Assembly: GCF_004168255.1 (NCBI RefSeq)
Contig: NZ_SEWG01000003.1
Location: 248,001 to 312,000, forward strand
Length of the DNA stretch: 64,000 nt
Direction of reading: 5' to 3'
Source of the DNA: Mucilaginibacter terrigena
GTDB taxonomy: Bacteria > Bacteroidota > Bacteroidia > Sphingobacteriales > Sphingobacteriaceae
How positions within the stretch are numbered: the stretch's first letter is position 1; the number at the start of each line of letters is the position of its first letter. The notes below the pieces were generated by a model. That model saw only the letters and a list, made by a program, of their open reading frames with translations. It had not been told where the DNA came from and ran no database searches. Shown here one piece after another: positions 17,938 through 25,615 of this stretch. Both the position numbers and the translations under genes were made by a program.

Positions 17938-18768
17938 TTATTTATTAAAAAAACAAATGGCGGCATCGCAAAAAGCCGAAAGCTGGGCTGATAGATAGGG
18001 CAGCTGATAGGGGTGGCTTACGTTAAAGGTATGGTCGGCATCAGGAATAACTAAATATTCGGCATTAGGTTGGGCTGAGTGCAATTGCTCAGCATGGTTT
18101 AATGACACGCTGGTATCGGCATCGCCATGCACAATAAGCCATGGCTGTTTTATTTCGGATGCCCTAAGCTGGATATCAAGCCGTAAAGGGTTTTCGTCCA
18201 GATCAAGCAGCAGCGACGATTTATAAGGCATGTTTTGTCCTGTTCGGGAGTTTTTCATATACATTACCCCCTGCAAGCGCCATTGTTTCTCGGCTTCTTT
18301 TGGCCAAAGATTATGGAAGCTGGATATGGCAGCCATGGTAACCAATTTGGCAATACGTTTATCTTCGGCGGTTTTTACAATGCTTATACCGCCGCCCAGG
18401 CTATGGCCTATCAGGTAAACACTATTTACCCTGGGTATGGCCGACCCGCCGCAGGCAAAATCAATAACAGATTTCAGGTCTTCCAGTTCAAATGTAAAGG
18501 TGTTATCGCTAAAGGCTATCAGATCGGCAAATTCTGTAAGGTTATCGGAGGTAGTGCCGTTATGAGAAAAATTGAACTTTAGAAAGCGAAAGCCGTTTTC
18601 GGCAAAGTACCGTGCAACCAGGTTATGCGCCCCCCAATCTTTAAACCCGCGTATGCCATGGGCGAAGATCACCAACGGTGCATACGGAAGTAAAGTATCG
18701 TAGGTAATATCGGCTGTAATGCCGCGGCCTTTGGCACCGGGAATGGTATAATGCTGCTTAACGATCAT
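17938..18768 (-). CDS. Alpha/beta hydrolase
   Basis: From the ATG at 18768 this is 276 residues. Motifs are FAHGIRG (oxyanion hole), GHSLGGG (Ser123), HGDADTSVSL (Asp) and DADHTFNVS (His), the full catalytic triad of a serine hydrolase. An in-frame upstream ATG at 18852 adds 28 residues that look unlike the family, so I chose the later start. No signal peptide, so probably cytoplasmic. The substrate is unknown; peptidase- or esterase-like S9-type hydrolases are nearest in style. Confidence 0.8.
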   Translation of the reverse strand: MIVKQHYTIPGAKGRGITADITYDTLLPYAPLVIFAHGIRGFKDWGAHNLVARYFAENGFRFLKFNFSHNGTTSDNLTEFADLIAFSDNTFTFELEDLKSVIDFACGGSAIPRVNSVYLIGHSLGGGISIVKTAEDKRIAKLVTMAAISSFHNLWPKEAEKQWRLQGVMYMKNSRTGQNMPYKSSLLLDLDENPLRLDIQLRASEIKQPWLIVHGDADTSVSLNHAEQLHSAQPNAEYLVIPDADHTFNVSHPYQLPYLSAQLSAFCDAAICFFNK

Positions 18769-18941
18769 GGCCCGAAAATTACAGTTTTTACGGCGAAAAT
18801 GGTAAGATGAAATTATCGTAAACTGCTTTGTCATTTTACCACCCCGCAGCACCGTGTGCTTTACCCTCTCCGCTTCGCAAAGAGGGTAAAGGCTTCAGCA
18901 TGTTCAGTTTCGCAATGAAACATAACACGCTCAATGGCCTG

Positions 18942-20468
18942 CTAAATTTTCTTCCCGTTAAATGTTATGCCGTACAGATCGGTTCTTCTGTCCTTTAAAT
19001 TTTGTACACTGCCATACTCGTGCAACTGGCCCAGGGTAGAAAGGTCAACATCAGCAATAACGATCATCTCCGCGTTTGGCGTGGCTTCCGACTGGATGCC
19101 ATTGGTAGGGAACCCAAAATCAGATGGGGTAAACACTGCCGATTGCGCGTAAGAAATATCCATGTTGTTTACGTTGGGCAGGTTGCCCACGCAGCCGGCT
19201 ATGGCCACATAACACTCATTCTCTACCGCGCGTGCCTGCGCGCAAAACTTAACCCGATTGTAACCGTTTTGTGTATCTGTCAGGAAAGGCACAAACAAGA
19301 TCTGCATATCCTGACCGGCCAGGATGCGGCCAAGTTCAGGGAACTCTACATCATAACATATCAGTATACCTATCCGGCCGGCATCGGTATCAAAAACTTT
19401 AAGGTCGCTGCCGCCCCGCATCCCCCAGGAGTTGATCTCGGAAGGGGTGGGGTGCAGCTTAACACTCTCTTCCATGCTGCCGTTGCGCCGGAACAGGTAC
19501 GACACGTTGTATAACGAATCGTCCTCTATCTTGGGCATACTTCCGGCGATGATATTTACATTGTACGATACGGCAAGTTTAGTAAAGGCCTCGGTAATGG
19601 GCTTGGTAAATTTGGCCAGTTCGCGCATGGCCTTAGCGGCATCCATGTGGTTATACTCGGCCATGAGCGGGGTGTTAAAAAGCTCGGGGAACAAAATAAA
19701 ATCCGACTGGTAATCGCTTACGGCATCCACAAAATATTCGGCGTGCTTCATCAGTTCGCTTATGTTGCTATAGGGGCGCATCTGCCATTGCACCAAACCA
19801 ATACGCACCACGGTTTTTTGGTTAATTACGGTGCTTATCTCTTCGTAATAAACGTTGTTCCATTCTATCAGCGTAGCAAAACCTTTTGAGCGGGCATCCT
19901 CGGGTAAATAGTTGCGCAGTATTTTACGTACGTGAAAATCATTCGATAGCTGGAACGACAGGGTAGGGTCGAAGATCTCCTTGTATTTTACTTTATCGAT
20001 GTATTGCCTCGGCGTTAATTCGCTCTGAAATTTTTGATAGTTGGGGATACGGCCGCCGGCGATAATGCTCTTCAGGTTCAGCTTTTCGCAAAGGGCCTTA
20101 CGGGCATCGTATAAGCGGCGGGCCAGGCGCAGGCCGCGGTATTTTGGGTGTATAAATACCTCGATGCCGTATAACACATCCCCTTTATCGGTATGTGTTT
20201 TAAAGCTGCCGCCGCCGGTAATTTGTTTGTAAGTGTGGTTATCTCCAAACTTGGTGTAATCCACAATGATGGATAAGGCGCAGCCAACAACCTCGCCATT
20301 TACGGTAACGCAAACCTGCCCGTCGGGAAAAAGCTTGATCAGCTTCCGGATAGAGGCGAGATCCCAATGGTCGTCGTCCATATCCAGGTAGGCAGATTTC
20401 ATTGATTTTTTTAGTTCCTGGTAGTCCTGTACTTCCAGTGTGCGTAATTCAATACTTTGCAGATCCAT
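18942..20468 (-). CDS. GNAT acetyltransferase fused to carbon-nitrogen hydrolase
   Basis: This 508-residue protein has two domains. Residues 1 to about 160 resemble a GNAT N-acetyltransferase (YGIEVFIHPKYRGLRLARRL for the acetyl-CoA loop). Residues about 220-490 are a nitrilase-superfamily amidase with the Glu-Lys-Cys triad: FPELF (Glu262), KLHPTPSE (Lys337) and LICYDVEFPE (Cys371). Such fusions are known in bacteria, but the substrate is not. A plausible job is acetylation and hydrolysis of an amine or amide metabolite. Upstream of it is a tandem-word inverted repeat. Confidence 0.85.
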   Translation of the reverse strand: MDLQSIELRTLEVQDYQELKKSMKSAYLDMDDDHWDLASIRKLIKLFPDGQVCVTVNGEVVGCALSIIVDYTKFGDNHTYKQITGGGSFKTHTDKGDVLYGIEVFIHPKYRGLRLARRLYDARKALCEKLNLKSIIAGGRIPNYQKFQSELTPRQYIDKVKYKEIFDPTLSFQLSNDFHVRKILRNYLPEDARSKGFATLIEWNNVYYEEISTVINQKTVVRIGLVQWQMRPYSNISELMKHAEYFVDAVSDYQSDFILFPELFNTPLMAEYNHMDAAKAMRELAKFTKPITEAFTKLAVSYNVNIIAGSMPKIEDDSLYNVSYLFRRNGSMEESVKLHPTPSEINSWGMRGGSDLKVFDTDAGRIGILICYDVEFPELGRILAGQDMQILFVPFLTDTQNGYNRVKFCAQARAVENECYVAIAGCVGNLPNVNNMDISYAQSAVFTPSDFGFPTNGIQSEATPNAEMIVIADVDLSTLGQLHEYGSVQNLKDRRTDLYGITFNGKKI

Positions 20469-20504
20469 TTTCCTGTAACCGACTTAGGGGAGGAATGTTT
20501 TGTA

Positions 20505-20585
20505 CAAAGTCGTAAGTCTGAAGTTCTTAGTCGTAAGTCGGCTTTTTTTTATACAGACTACGCGGACTTTAGACTTACAACTTAG
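20505..20585. repeat. Tandem-word inverted repeat overlapping the DoxX gene end
   Basis: The left arm (20505-20539) is built of agtcgta, agtctga and agttctt words. The right arm (about 20555-20585) is the reverse complement with changes, separated by a T8 tract. The right arm overlaps the last codons and stop of the DoxX gene on the minus strand, so the element entered or grew into that reading frame. Confidence 0.7.
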
Positions 20586-20988
20586 CATGCCACCACGCCC
20601 ACAATATCAGCACCGGTTGCAACAGCAGCCTCGCCCATGCAATAGTAGGAGTAACCAACAGGTTGCCTACCTTTAAAGGCGCATCTGTAAGCATGGTTAT
20701 ATGCACCGGCAAAAAGGCTATCAACAATAGTACAATGCCCCACGAAGCAACCTTACGTGTTTTTGGCCGTATTAACATTAGGGCAAAAAGGATCTCGAAA
20801 AAGCCGGCTAATGCGTTTAACACAACCGGGAAGGGTAAATAAGACGGAATAATGCGGTAATACGATTGCGGGTTGTAAAAATGATTGGCCCCGGCAGCTA
20901 AATAACCGAGCACTAAAATTACAAGACTGATTTTTTTTAAGATTTTTATTTTTTGGGGCATATCTACTTCTAAAAACGATAATATCAT
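20575..20988 (-). CDS. DoxX-like small membrane protein
   Basis: This protein of up to 137 residues (128 if the ATG at 20961, MPQKIKILKK, is used) has four hydrophobic segments. The ANHFYNP motif after the first helix and the later ALAGFFEILFALMLI are typical of DoxX-like proteins. Family members are linked to quinone or redox processes, but this branch has no defined role. The final AKL and stop lie inside a repeat arm. Confidence 0.72.
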   Translation of the reverse strand: MILSFLEVDMPQKIKILKKISLVILVLGYLAAGANHFYNPQSYYRIIPSYLPFPVVLNALAGFFEILFALMLIRPKTRKVASWGIVLLLIAFLPVHITMLTDAPLKVGNLLVTPTIAWARLLLQPVLILWAWWHAKL

Positions 20989-21066
20989 AAAATTGGATGG
21001 CTAATATTATCGATATCATTTAATTTATAATCATTCTAAATGCACGCGTTTGACATATCCTTGACA

Positions 21067-21094
21067 TTGCATGCACATTGGTATGTTACTTTTG
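21067..21094 (+). promoter_or_regulatory. Promoter of hemA
   Basis: TTG at 21067-21069 and TACTTTTG at 21087-21094 are separated by 17 bases and match the Bacteroidota -33/-7 consensus (TTG, TAnnTTTG). Transcription should begin about 21100. That places the longer in-frame TTG at 21078 upstream of the mRNA and supports the TTG at 21117 as the true hemA start. Confidence 0.7.
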
Positions 21095-21116
21095 TTGGGT
21101 CAAAATAAAAACTGCT

Positions 21117-22343
21117 TTGAAGTATTTAAAAGTTATTGCTTTTACACATAAACAGATTGAGCTGAAGGAACTGGGACGATTGGTGCTATGCCAGGAGAAC
21201 ACTTCCGAAAAACTTCATGCAGCTAAAGCCCATTTTGGCATTGATGAGATCTTTTACTTATCAACCTGTAACCGCGTTGAGTTTGTATTATCAACCCAGC
21301 AAAAGGTTGACAGGGAATTTGCCGAGGCTTTTTTGACCGAGATGCAAATGGGCCTTTGTACACACTCTACCAAAGCTTTTTTAGATGCCGCTTCTATTTA
21401 CGAAGGGCAGGAAGCGCTTAACCATTTGCTGCGTACCTCATGCTCGTTAGAGAGCCTGATAGTTGGCGAAAAAGAAATATTGGCCCAGCTGCGCAAAGCA
21501 TATGACGACTGCCGCGGGGCAGGCCTTACCGGCGATAAACTTCGGCTGGTAATGGAATGTGTGGTTAAAACCGCTAAAGAGGTTTACACCAATACCAATA
21601 TCTCTAAAAACCCTATATCGGTTGTATCGCTGGCTTACCGCAAGTTAAAGGACCTGAAACTTTGCTCGAATGCCCGTGTACTGATCATCGGCGCAGGCGA
21701 AACCAACCGCAATATTTCAAAATACCTGCAAAAACATAAGTTTTCAAACTTTTCGGTTTTTAACCGTACGCTGGCAAAGGCGCAGCAACTGGCTAACGAA
21801 CTTGGCGGCCAGGCTTATGAGCTTGATGCCCTAAAAACCTTTAAACAGGGGTTTGATGCTATTATCACCTGCACATCGGCAGTTGAGCCTATAATCACCC
21901 CCGAAATATACGCGTCGTTATTAAACGGCGATACTGATAAAAAAACCATTGTCGACCTGGCCATCCCTAATGATACAGCCCCCGAAGTATTGGAGCAGTT
22001 TGATGTAAACTTTATTGAGGTACACAGCCTTAACGAAATTGCCAAAAAGAACCTGCAGGAACGTTACCAGGAACTGGTACATGCCGAAGTGATCATCGAG
22101 CAAAACATTGCCGGGCATTTGGTGATGCTTAAGCAGCGCAAAGTTGAACTTGCCATGCGCCAGGTGCCCGAGAAGATCAAAGAGATCCGCAACAACGCGG
22201 TAAACACCGTGTTTGCCGAAGAGGTACAAAGCCTTGACAAAGAATCGCGCGAGATCTTGGAAAAGGTGATGAACTACATGGAAAAAAAATATATCAGCGT
22301 CCCCATGATCATGGCGAAGGATATATTGATCAATAATAATTAG
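21117..22343 (+). CDS. hemA: Glutamyl-tRNA reductase
   Basis: With the TTG at 21117 as start the protein is 408 residues and begins MKYLKVIAFTHKQIELKELG. The nucleophilic Cys is in YLSTCNRVEF (Cys51), followed by LRTSCSLESLIVGEKEILAQ and a Rossmann NADPH domain (VLIIGAGETNRNISKYL). The C-terminal dimerisation helix follows. The enzyme reduces Glu-tRNA to glutamate-1-semialdehyde, the first step of C5-pathway tetrapyrrole synthesis; hemL nearby does the next step. There is no ATG near the N-terminus. Confidence 0.95.
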   Translation: MKYLKVIAFTHKQIELKELGRLVLCQENTSEKLHAAKAHFGIDEIFYLSTCNRVEFVLSTQQKVDREFAEAFLTEMQMGLCTHSTKAFLDAASIYEGQEALNHLLRTSCSLESLIVGEKEILAQLRKAYDDCRGAGLTGDKLRLVMECVVKTAKEVYTNTNISKNPISVVSLAYRKLKDLKLCSNARVLIIGAGETNRNISKYLQKHKFSNFSVFNRTLAKAQQLANELGGQAYELDALKTFKQGFDAIITCTSAVEPIITPEIYASLLNGDTDKKTIVDLAIPNDTAPEVLEQFDVNFIEVHSLNEIAKKNLQERYQELVHAEVIIEQNIAGHLVMLKQRKVELAMRQVPEKIKEIRNNAVNTVFAEEVQSLDKESREILEKVMNYMEKKYISVPMIMAKDILINNN

Positions 22344-22364
22344 CGATTTTCTTGAAGCCACTGG

Positions 22365-22453
22365 GAGGTACGAAGCAATCTCTCAACCATGCCCAATAAA
22401 TATGTCATTGCGAACCGGTGTGTGTGCCTGCGCGGCGAAGCAATCTCCTCGCG
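22365..22453. repeat. REP-like GTCATTGCGA repeat copy
   Basis: The sequence contains gaagcaatctc at 22374 region, then gtcattgcga at 22404 and a second gaagcaatctcctcgcg ending 22453. These words also build the perfect inverted repeat at 31292-31383 (gtcattgcgag and ggcaatctc). Here the unit appears as degenerate half copies. Confidence 0.55.
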
Positions 22454-22500
22454 TTTGTTCTTCGTTAGGAATGGTTATGCTTTATGATTAGCCTGTGGAT

Positions 22501-22986
22501 GTTACTTTCTTTTCTCTCAAAAGAAAGTAACCAAAGAAAAATCGCGGCTGTGTCCTGCTCTGTGATAGTTAGTGCTTTAGCAATGCCTGTGCTACCCGAA
22601 CAGGCCAATGCCGCATTTTGAGGTGGCCTTAGGGCAGTACTTTTAACCTATCCATTTCCTTGTCGCTGGCTTTTATATCAAATTACCATGCTACGCCCGA
22701 TAACGCGTGGGGAAATCCTTAAATAAAAAAAATCCCATAAATCATGGTTCAGAAAATTCCGCCCCCGTCAGCAAAACAGCTTCGGGCGAAAGTGGGCAGA
22801 ACGATGGTGGCCTTGAGCGTGGCAAGGGCTTAGAAAATTTTGCTGAAGAGTGGGCCTGGTGCGGCGAAGCATGGGCAAAATATTCCAGCCCGTGGTTCTG
22901 CCCGGTTGCGGGGGCAAAGGCTATGAGCGCCAAGAAGCCTTTTTGCTGACTTGATTTTTGGTTACTTTGTATCAAGACAAAGTAAC
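22501..22986. repeat. Hairpin-bounded 486-bp non-coding element
   Basis: The left end is a perfect hairpin (GTTACTTTCTTTT/AAAAGAAAGTAAC, 22501-22531). The right end is another (GTTACTTTGT/ACAAAGTAAC, 22961-22986). Both stems share GTTACTTT, and the inner flanks gtaaccaaagaaaaatc and gatttttggttac are inverted. The interior is GC-rich with open frames on both strands of under 82 codons, Pro- and Ser-rich, with no family resemblance. I read it as a non-autonomous mobile repeat. Confidence 0.65.
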
Positions 22987-23094
22987 AGCCCTCCGCGGCA
23001 ATTGAGCGGACTGGCTTTCATTAAAGCACAATCCTAAGCTACTGAGTTTAGCTCAACGTGACACATGATAGTGCACTCAGGAAAACACCACACC

Positions 23095-23158
23095 GCTGCC
23101 GCGAGTTTAGCGCAGCATAACTCGTGGTGTAGCACAAGGTAAGCTTTCAGCTTACCAA
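23095..23158. repeat. REP copy A flanking the RAYT gene
   Basis: Starts gctgccgcgagtttagcg and contains the hairpin CGAGTT/AACTCG. It matches 23804-23868 in the same orientation with a handful of differences. It lies seven bases from the transposase stop codon. Confidence 0.75.
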
Positions 23159-23164
23159 ACAAAA

Positions 23165-23713
23165 TCAAATCATTAACGAAATATCTATTAAACCCTTAAT
23201 ATCGGCGTAATCACGTGCGCTGCTGTACAGATAATGCTCCGGCTCATCAACCCACCCTGCGGTTACCGGGTTATTATGAAGATAGTCTAATTTTTGGTCG
23301 ATAACAGTATTGCTCCACAACTCTATAGGGTGATTACCCTGTTGCCAAAATTGGTACTGCTCGTTATTTGGATTCTGTTTTCCTTCCCGTTCAAAAAACC
23401 ATAACAGCCAATCCCGCCTGCTTTCCTGAATATTTTCGCTAACCGCTTTTATAAGCATTTTAGATGTATGCCTTTTAATATCCCTCAGAATATCCTGCAT
23501 GGGCTGGTTATTCGTGCTAATTATTAAGTGAACATGGTTACTCATAATAACCCATGCATATAATTCAAGTCCCTTATTTTTTATACAGTATTTAAGGCTA
23601 TCTACCAATATGTCTTTATACTCCCTTCGGGTAAATACATCTATCCAACGCACGACTGAGAATGTTACGAAGTATGGACGCTCCTGGTCGTGAAATTTAT
23701 AATTACTGCTCAT
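23165..23713 (-). mobile_element. REP-associated tyrosine transposase (RAYT)
   Basis: This 182-residue Y1-transposase-family protein has the HUH motif SNHVHLIIS (His60, His62), the family signature WVIMSNHVHLI and the catalytic-Tyr segment KLDYLHNNPVTAGW (Tyr144). RAYTs are single-copy relatives of IS200/IS605 transposases that nick single-stranded DNA at REP hairpins and are thought to spread REPs. The frame is intact. Two direct copies of a hairpin repeat flank it (23095 and 23804), which are its likely substrate. It splits hemA from the rest of the heme cluster. Confidence 0.88.
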
Positions 23714-23803
23714 GCCGTTAAATTAGTAATATGATGCTAAAGCTGAAAGCTTTATCCATGCCGTGTCACGGGTTGAAAACCCGCGACAGCAATCTTTTTC
23801 GTT

Positions 23804-23868
23804 GCTGCCGCGAGTTTAGCGTAGCGTAACTCGTGGTGTAGCACAAGGCAAGCGTTCAGCTTACTAAA
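23804..23868. repeat. REP copy B flanking the RAYT gene
   Basis: Direct copy of the 23095 unit: gctgccgcgagtttagcg, then taactcgtggtgtagcacaa, then an agc(g/t)ttcagctta tail. The hairpin arms CGAGTT and AACTCG are conserved, while changes sit in the loop and tail. The neighbouring cgggttgaaaacccg at about 23769 is a further small hairpin. Confidence 0.75.
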
Positions 23869-23931
23869 TACGCACTTAGTCAGCCCACTCTCATATCCTT
23901 ATTTAATACTATATTACTGTGCATAAAAATT

Positions 23932-23939
23932 TAAATTTG
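23932..23939 (+). promoter_or_regulatory. -7 box upstream of hemC-hemD
   Basis: TAAATTTG matches TAnnTTTG and ends 20 bases before the TTG start codon of hemC-hemD. A clear TTG -33 element is not seen at the right distance. Confidence 0.5.
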
Positions 23940-23959
23940 TGCTGTAAAAATTTATCCCT

Positions 23960-25534
23960 TTGGACAGAACAGTAATCATAGGAACGCGTGGCAGCGAATT
24001 GGCTTTGTGGCAGGCAAACTTTGTAAAAGACAGCCTTGCCGCTTTAAACATTACCGCCGAACTTAAAATTATAAAAACCCAGGGCGACCGCATCCTTAAC
24101 CTCAGCTTTGATAAGCTGGAAGGCAAGGGCTTTTTTACCAAAGAATTGGAAGAAGAATTATTGGCAGGTACTATAGACCTGGCCGTGCATTCGCACAAAG
24201 ACCTGCCGACAGAAAACCCTCCGGGACTCATCATCGCAGCAGTTTCAGAACGGGAAGACCCGGCTGAACTGTTGTTGATCTTGAAGGATTGCGTGGATGT
24301 ACGCCAAAAACTATCCGTAAAATTTGGCGGCATGGTAGGCACATCATCCAACAGGCGCAAGGCGCAATTACTGGCCACACGCCCCGACCTGGAGATAGAA
24401 GAACTGCGCGGCAATGTACCTACCCGCATTAACAAGCTGCGCGATGAAAATTACGATGCCATTATGCTGGCCAAAGCGGGCGTGTCCCGTTTGGGAATCG
24501 ACCTGAGCGAGTTTCATGTGGAGGAACTTACGCCAACCGAATTTATACCCGCGCCTGCGCAGGGTGTGCTGGCCATCCAGATCCGCGAAAGCAACGCTGA
24601 TCTGTTTGAAGCTTTACAAGCCTTGAACCACCCTGATGTGGCAGAAGAGCTGGCATTGGAGCGCGGCGTACTAAAAATGTTTGGCGGCGGCTGTCATTTA
24701 CCACTCGGCGTTTATTGCCGCCGGGACGATGGTAAATTCCAGGTGTTTACCTCAAAAGCCGAGGATGGTGAAGAATTTCCCGATAGGTATTTTATAGAAG
24801 CTGATACCCTTGATGGTGTTGCCGATAAAATTGTTGCCCGTTTTGCAAAGGACAGGAAGTTCCCCAACAAGGTATTCATCTCGCGCGATATTTCGGAGAC
24901 CAGTTACTTTCGCCGTGCGCTGGAAAAGCACAAAATCGAGATAGAAGCCCGCTCGCTGATCCGTACGGTGCCGGTTATCACCAAGTTTGACTCATACATT
25001 TTAAAAAATATCGACTGGGTGTTTTTCACCAGTAAAAACGCGGTGGAGTATTTCTTTAAACTATCACCGCAGTTCCCCAAAAAAGTAAAATTTGGGGTGA
25101 TGGGCGCCGGCAGTGAAGATATGCTGCGCCGCAACGGCCATTTTGCCGATTTTGTTGGCGAAAGCAATGATACCGCCGACGTAGCTGCCGATTTTGCCGA
25201 ACTGGCAAATGGTACTATTGTACTGTTCCCGGGAGCGGATAACCCGATGCGGAGTATCCAGCAAGGCCTGTCTGCCGAAACAAAAATAATTGACCTGCCT
25301 GTTTACGAAACCGTGCTGGAAGAAGATGTAGAGCCAAGCGGTGCCGATGTAATGGTGTTTACCAGCCCAAGCAACGTGGAAGCCTACTTTGCCGGTAACC
25401 TGCTGGAGCCCGGACAAAAGGTGATAGCCATTGGTAAATCAACTGGTAAAAAGTTTGATGAAATGGGTGTAAAATATACCCTGCCCTTCTCGCCCGACGA
25501 AGTTGGACTGGCAGAGGCGGTGTTTGGGATATAA
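23960..25534 (+). CDS. hemCD: Fused porphobilinogen deaminase / uroporphyrinogen-III synthase
   Basis: This 524-residue protein joins two consecutive heme enzymes. Residues 1 to about 295 are HemC (GTRGSELALWQANFV, SHKDLPTE, and the dipyrromethane cofactor Cys245 in FGGGCHLPLGVYC). Residues about 300-524 are HemD (uroporphyrinogen-III synthase) with VFFTSKNAVEYF and DVMVFTSPSNVEAYF. HemC builds hydroxymethylbilane and HemD closes it, so fusion would help pass an unstable product. The start is a TTG (MDRTVIIGTRGS alignment); a -7 box lies just upstream. Confidence 0.95.
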   Translation: MDRTVIIGTRGSELALWQANFVKDSLAALNITAELKIIKTQGDRILNLSFDKLEGKGFFTKELEEELLAGTIDLAVHSHKDLPTENPPGLIIAAVSEREDPAELLLILKDCVDVRQKLSVKFGGMVGTSSNRRKAQLLATRPDLEIEELRGNVPTRINKLRDENYDAIMLAKAGVSRLGIDLSEFHVEELTPTEFIPAPAQGVLAIQIRESNADLFEALQALNHPDVAEELALERGVLKMFGGGCHLPLGVYCRRDDGKFQVFTSKAEDGEEFPDRYFIEADTLDGVADKIVARFAKDRKFPNKVFISRDISETSYFRRALEKHKIEIEARSLIRTVPVITKFDSYILKNIDWVFFTSKNAVEYFFKLSPQFPKKVKFGVMGAGSEDMLRRNGHFADFVGESNDTADVAADFAELANGTIVLFPGADNPMRSIQQGLSAETKIIDLPVYETVLEEDVEPSGADVMVFTSPSNVEAYFAGNLLEPGQKVIAIGKSTGKKFDEMGVKYTLPFSPDEVGLAEAVFGI

Positions 25535-25536
25535 TT

Positions 25537-25608
25537 AGTCATTGGGTCATTGCGTCATTAGGTCATTATAATTGAGGCCAATGACTCAATGACTCAGTGA
25601 CCCAATGA
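25537..25608. repeat. Tandem-word inverted repeat between hemCD and hemB
   Basis: The left arm is gtcattgg, gtcattgc, gtcattag, gtcatt, an 8-base word repeated four times. The right arm is four aatgac-type words in reverse complement. The element fills the spacer, starting three bases after the hemCD stop codon and ending eight bases before the hemB ATG. Word sequence differs completely from the alpha-operon copies. Confidence 0.8.
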
Positions 25609-25615
25609 TAACATA

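Noticed and set aside
22707-22975. Overlapping open frames of 77-80 codons on both strands
   Set aside because: They lie inside the hairpin-bounded repeat, are Pro/Ser/Ala-rich, and neither has a start context or family likeness.
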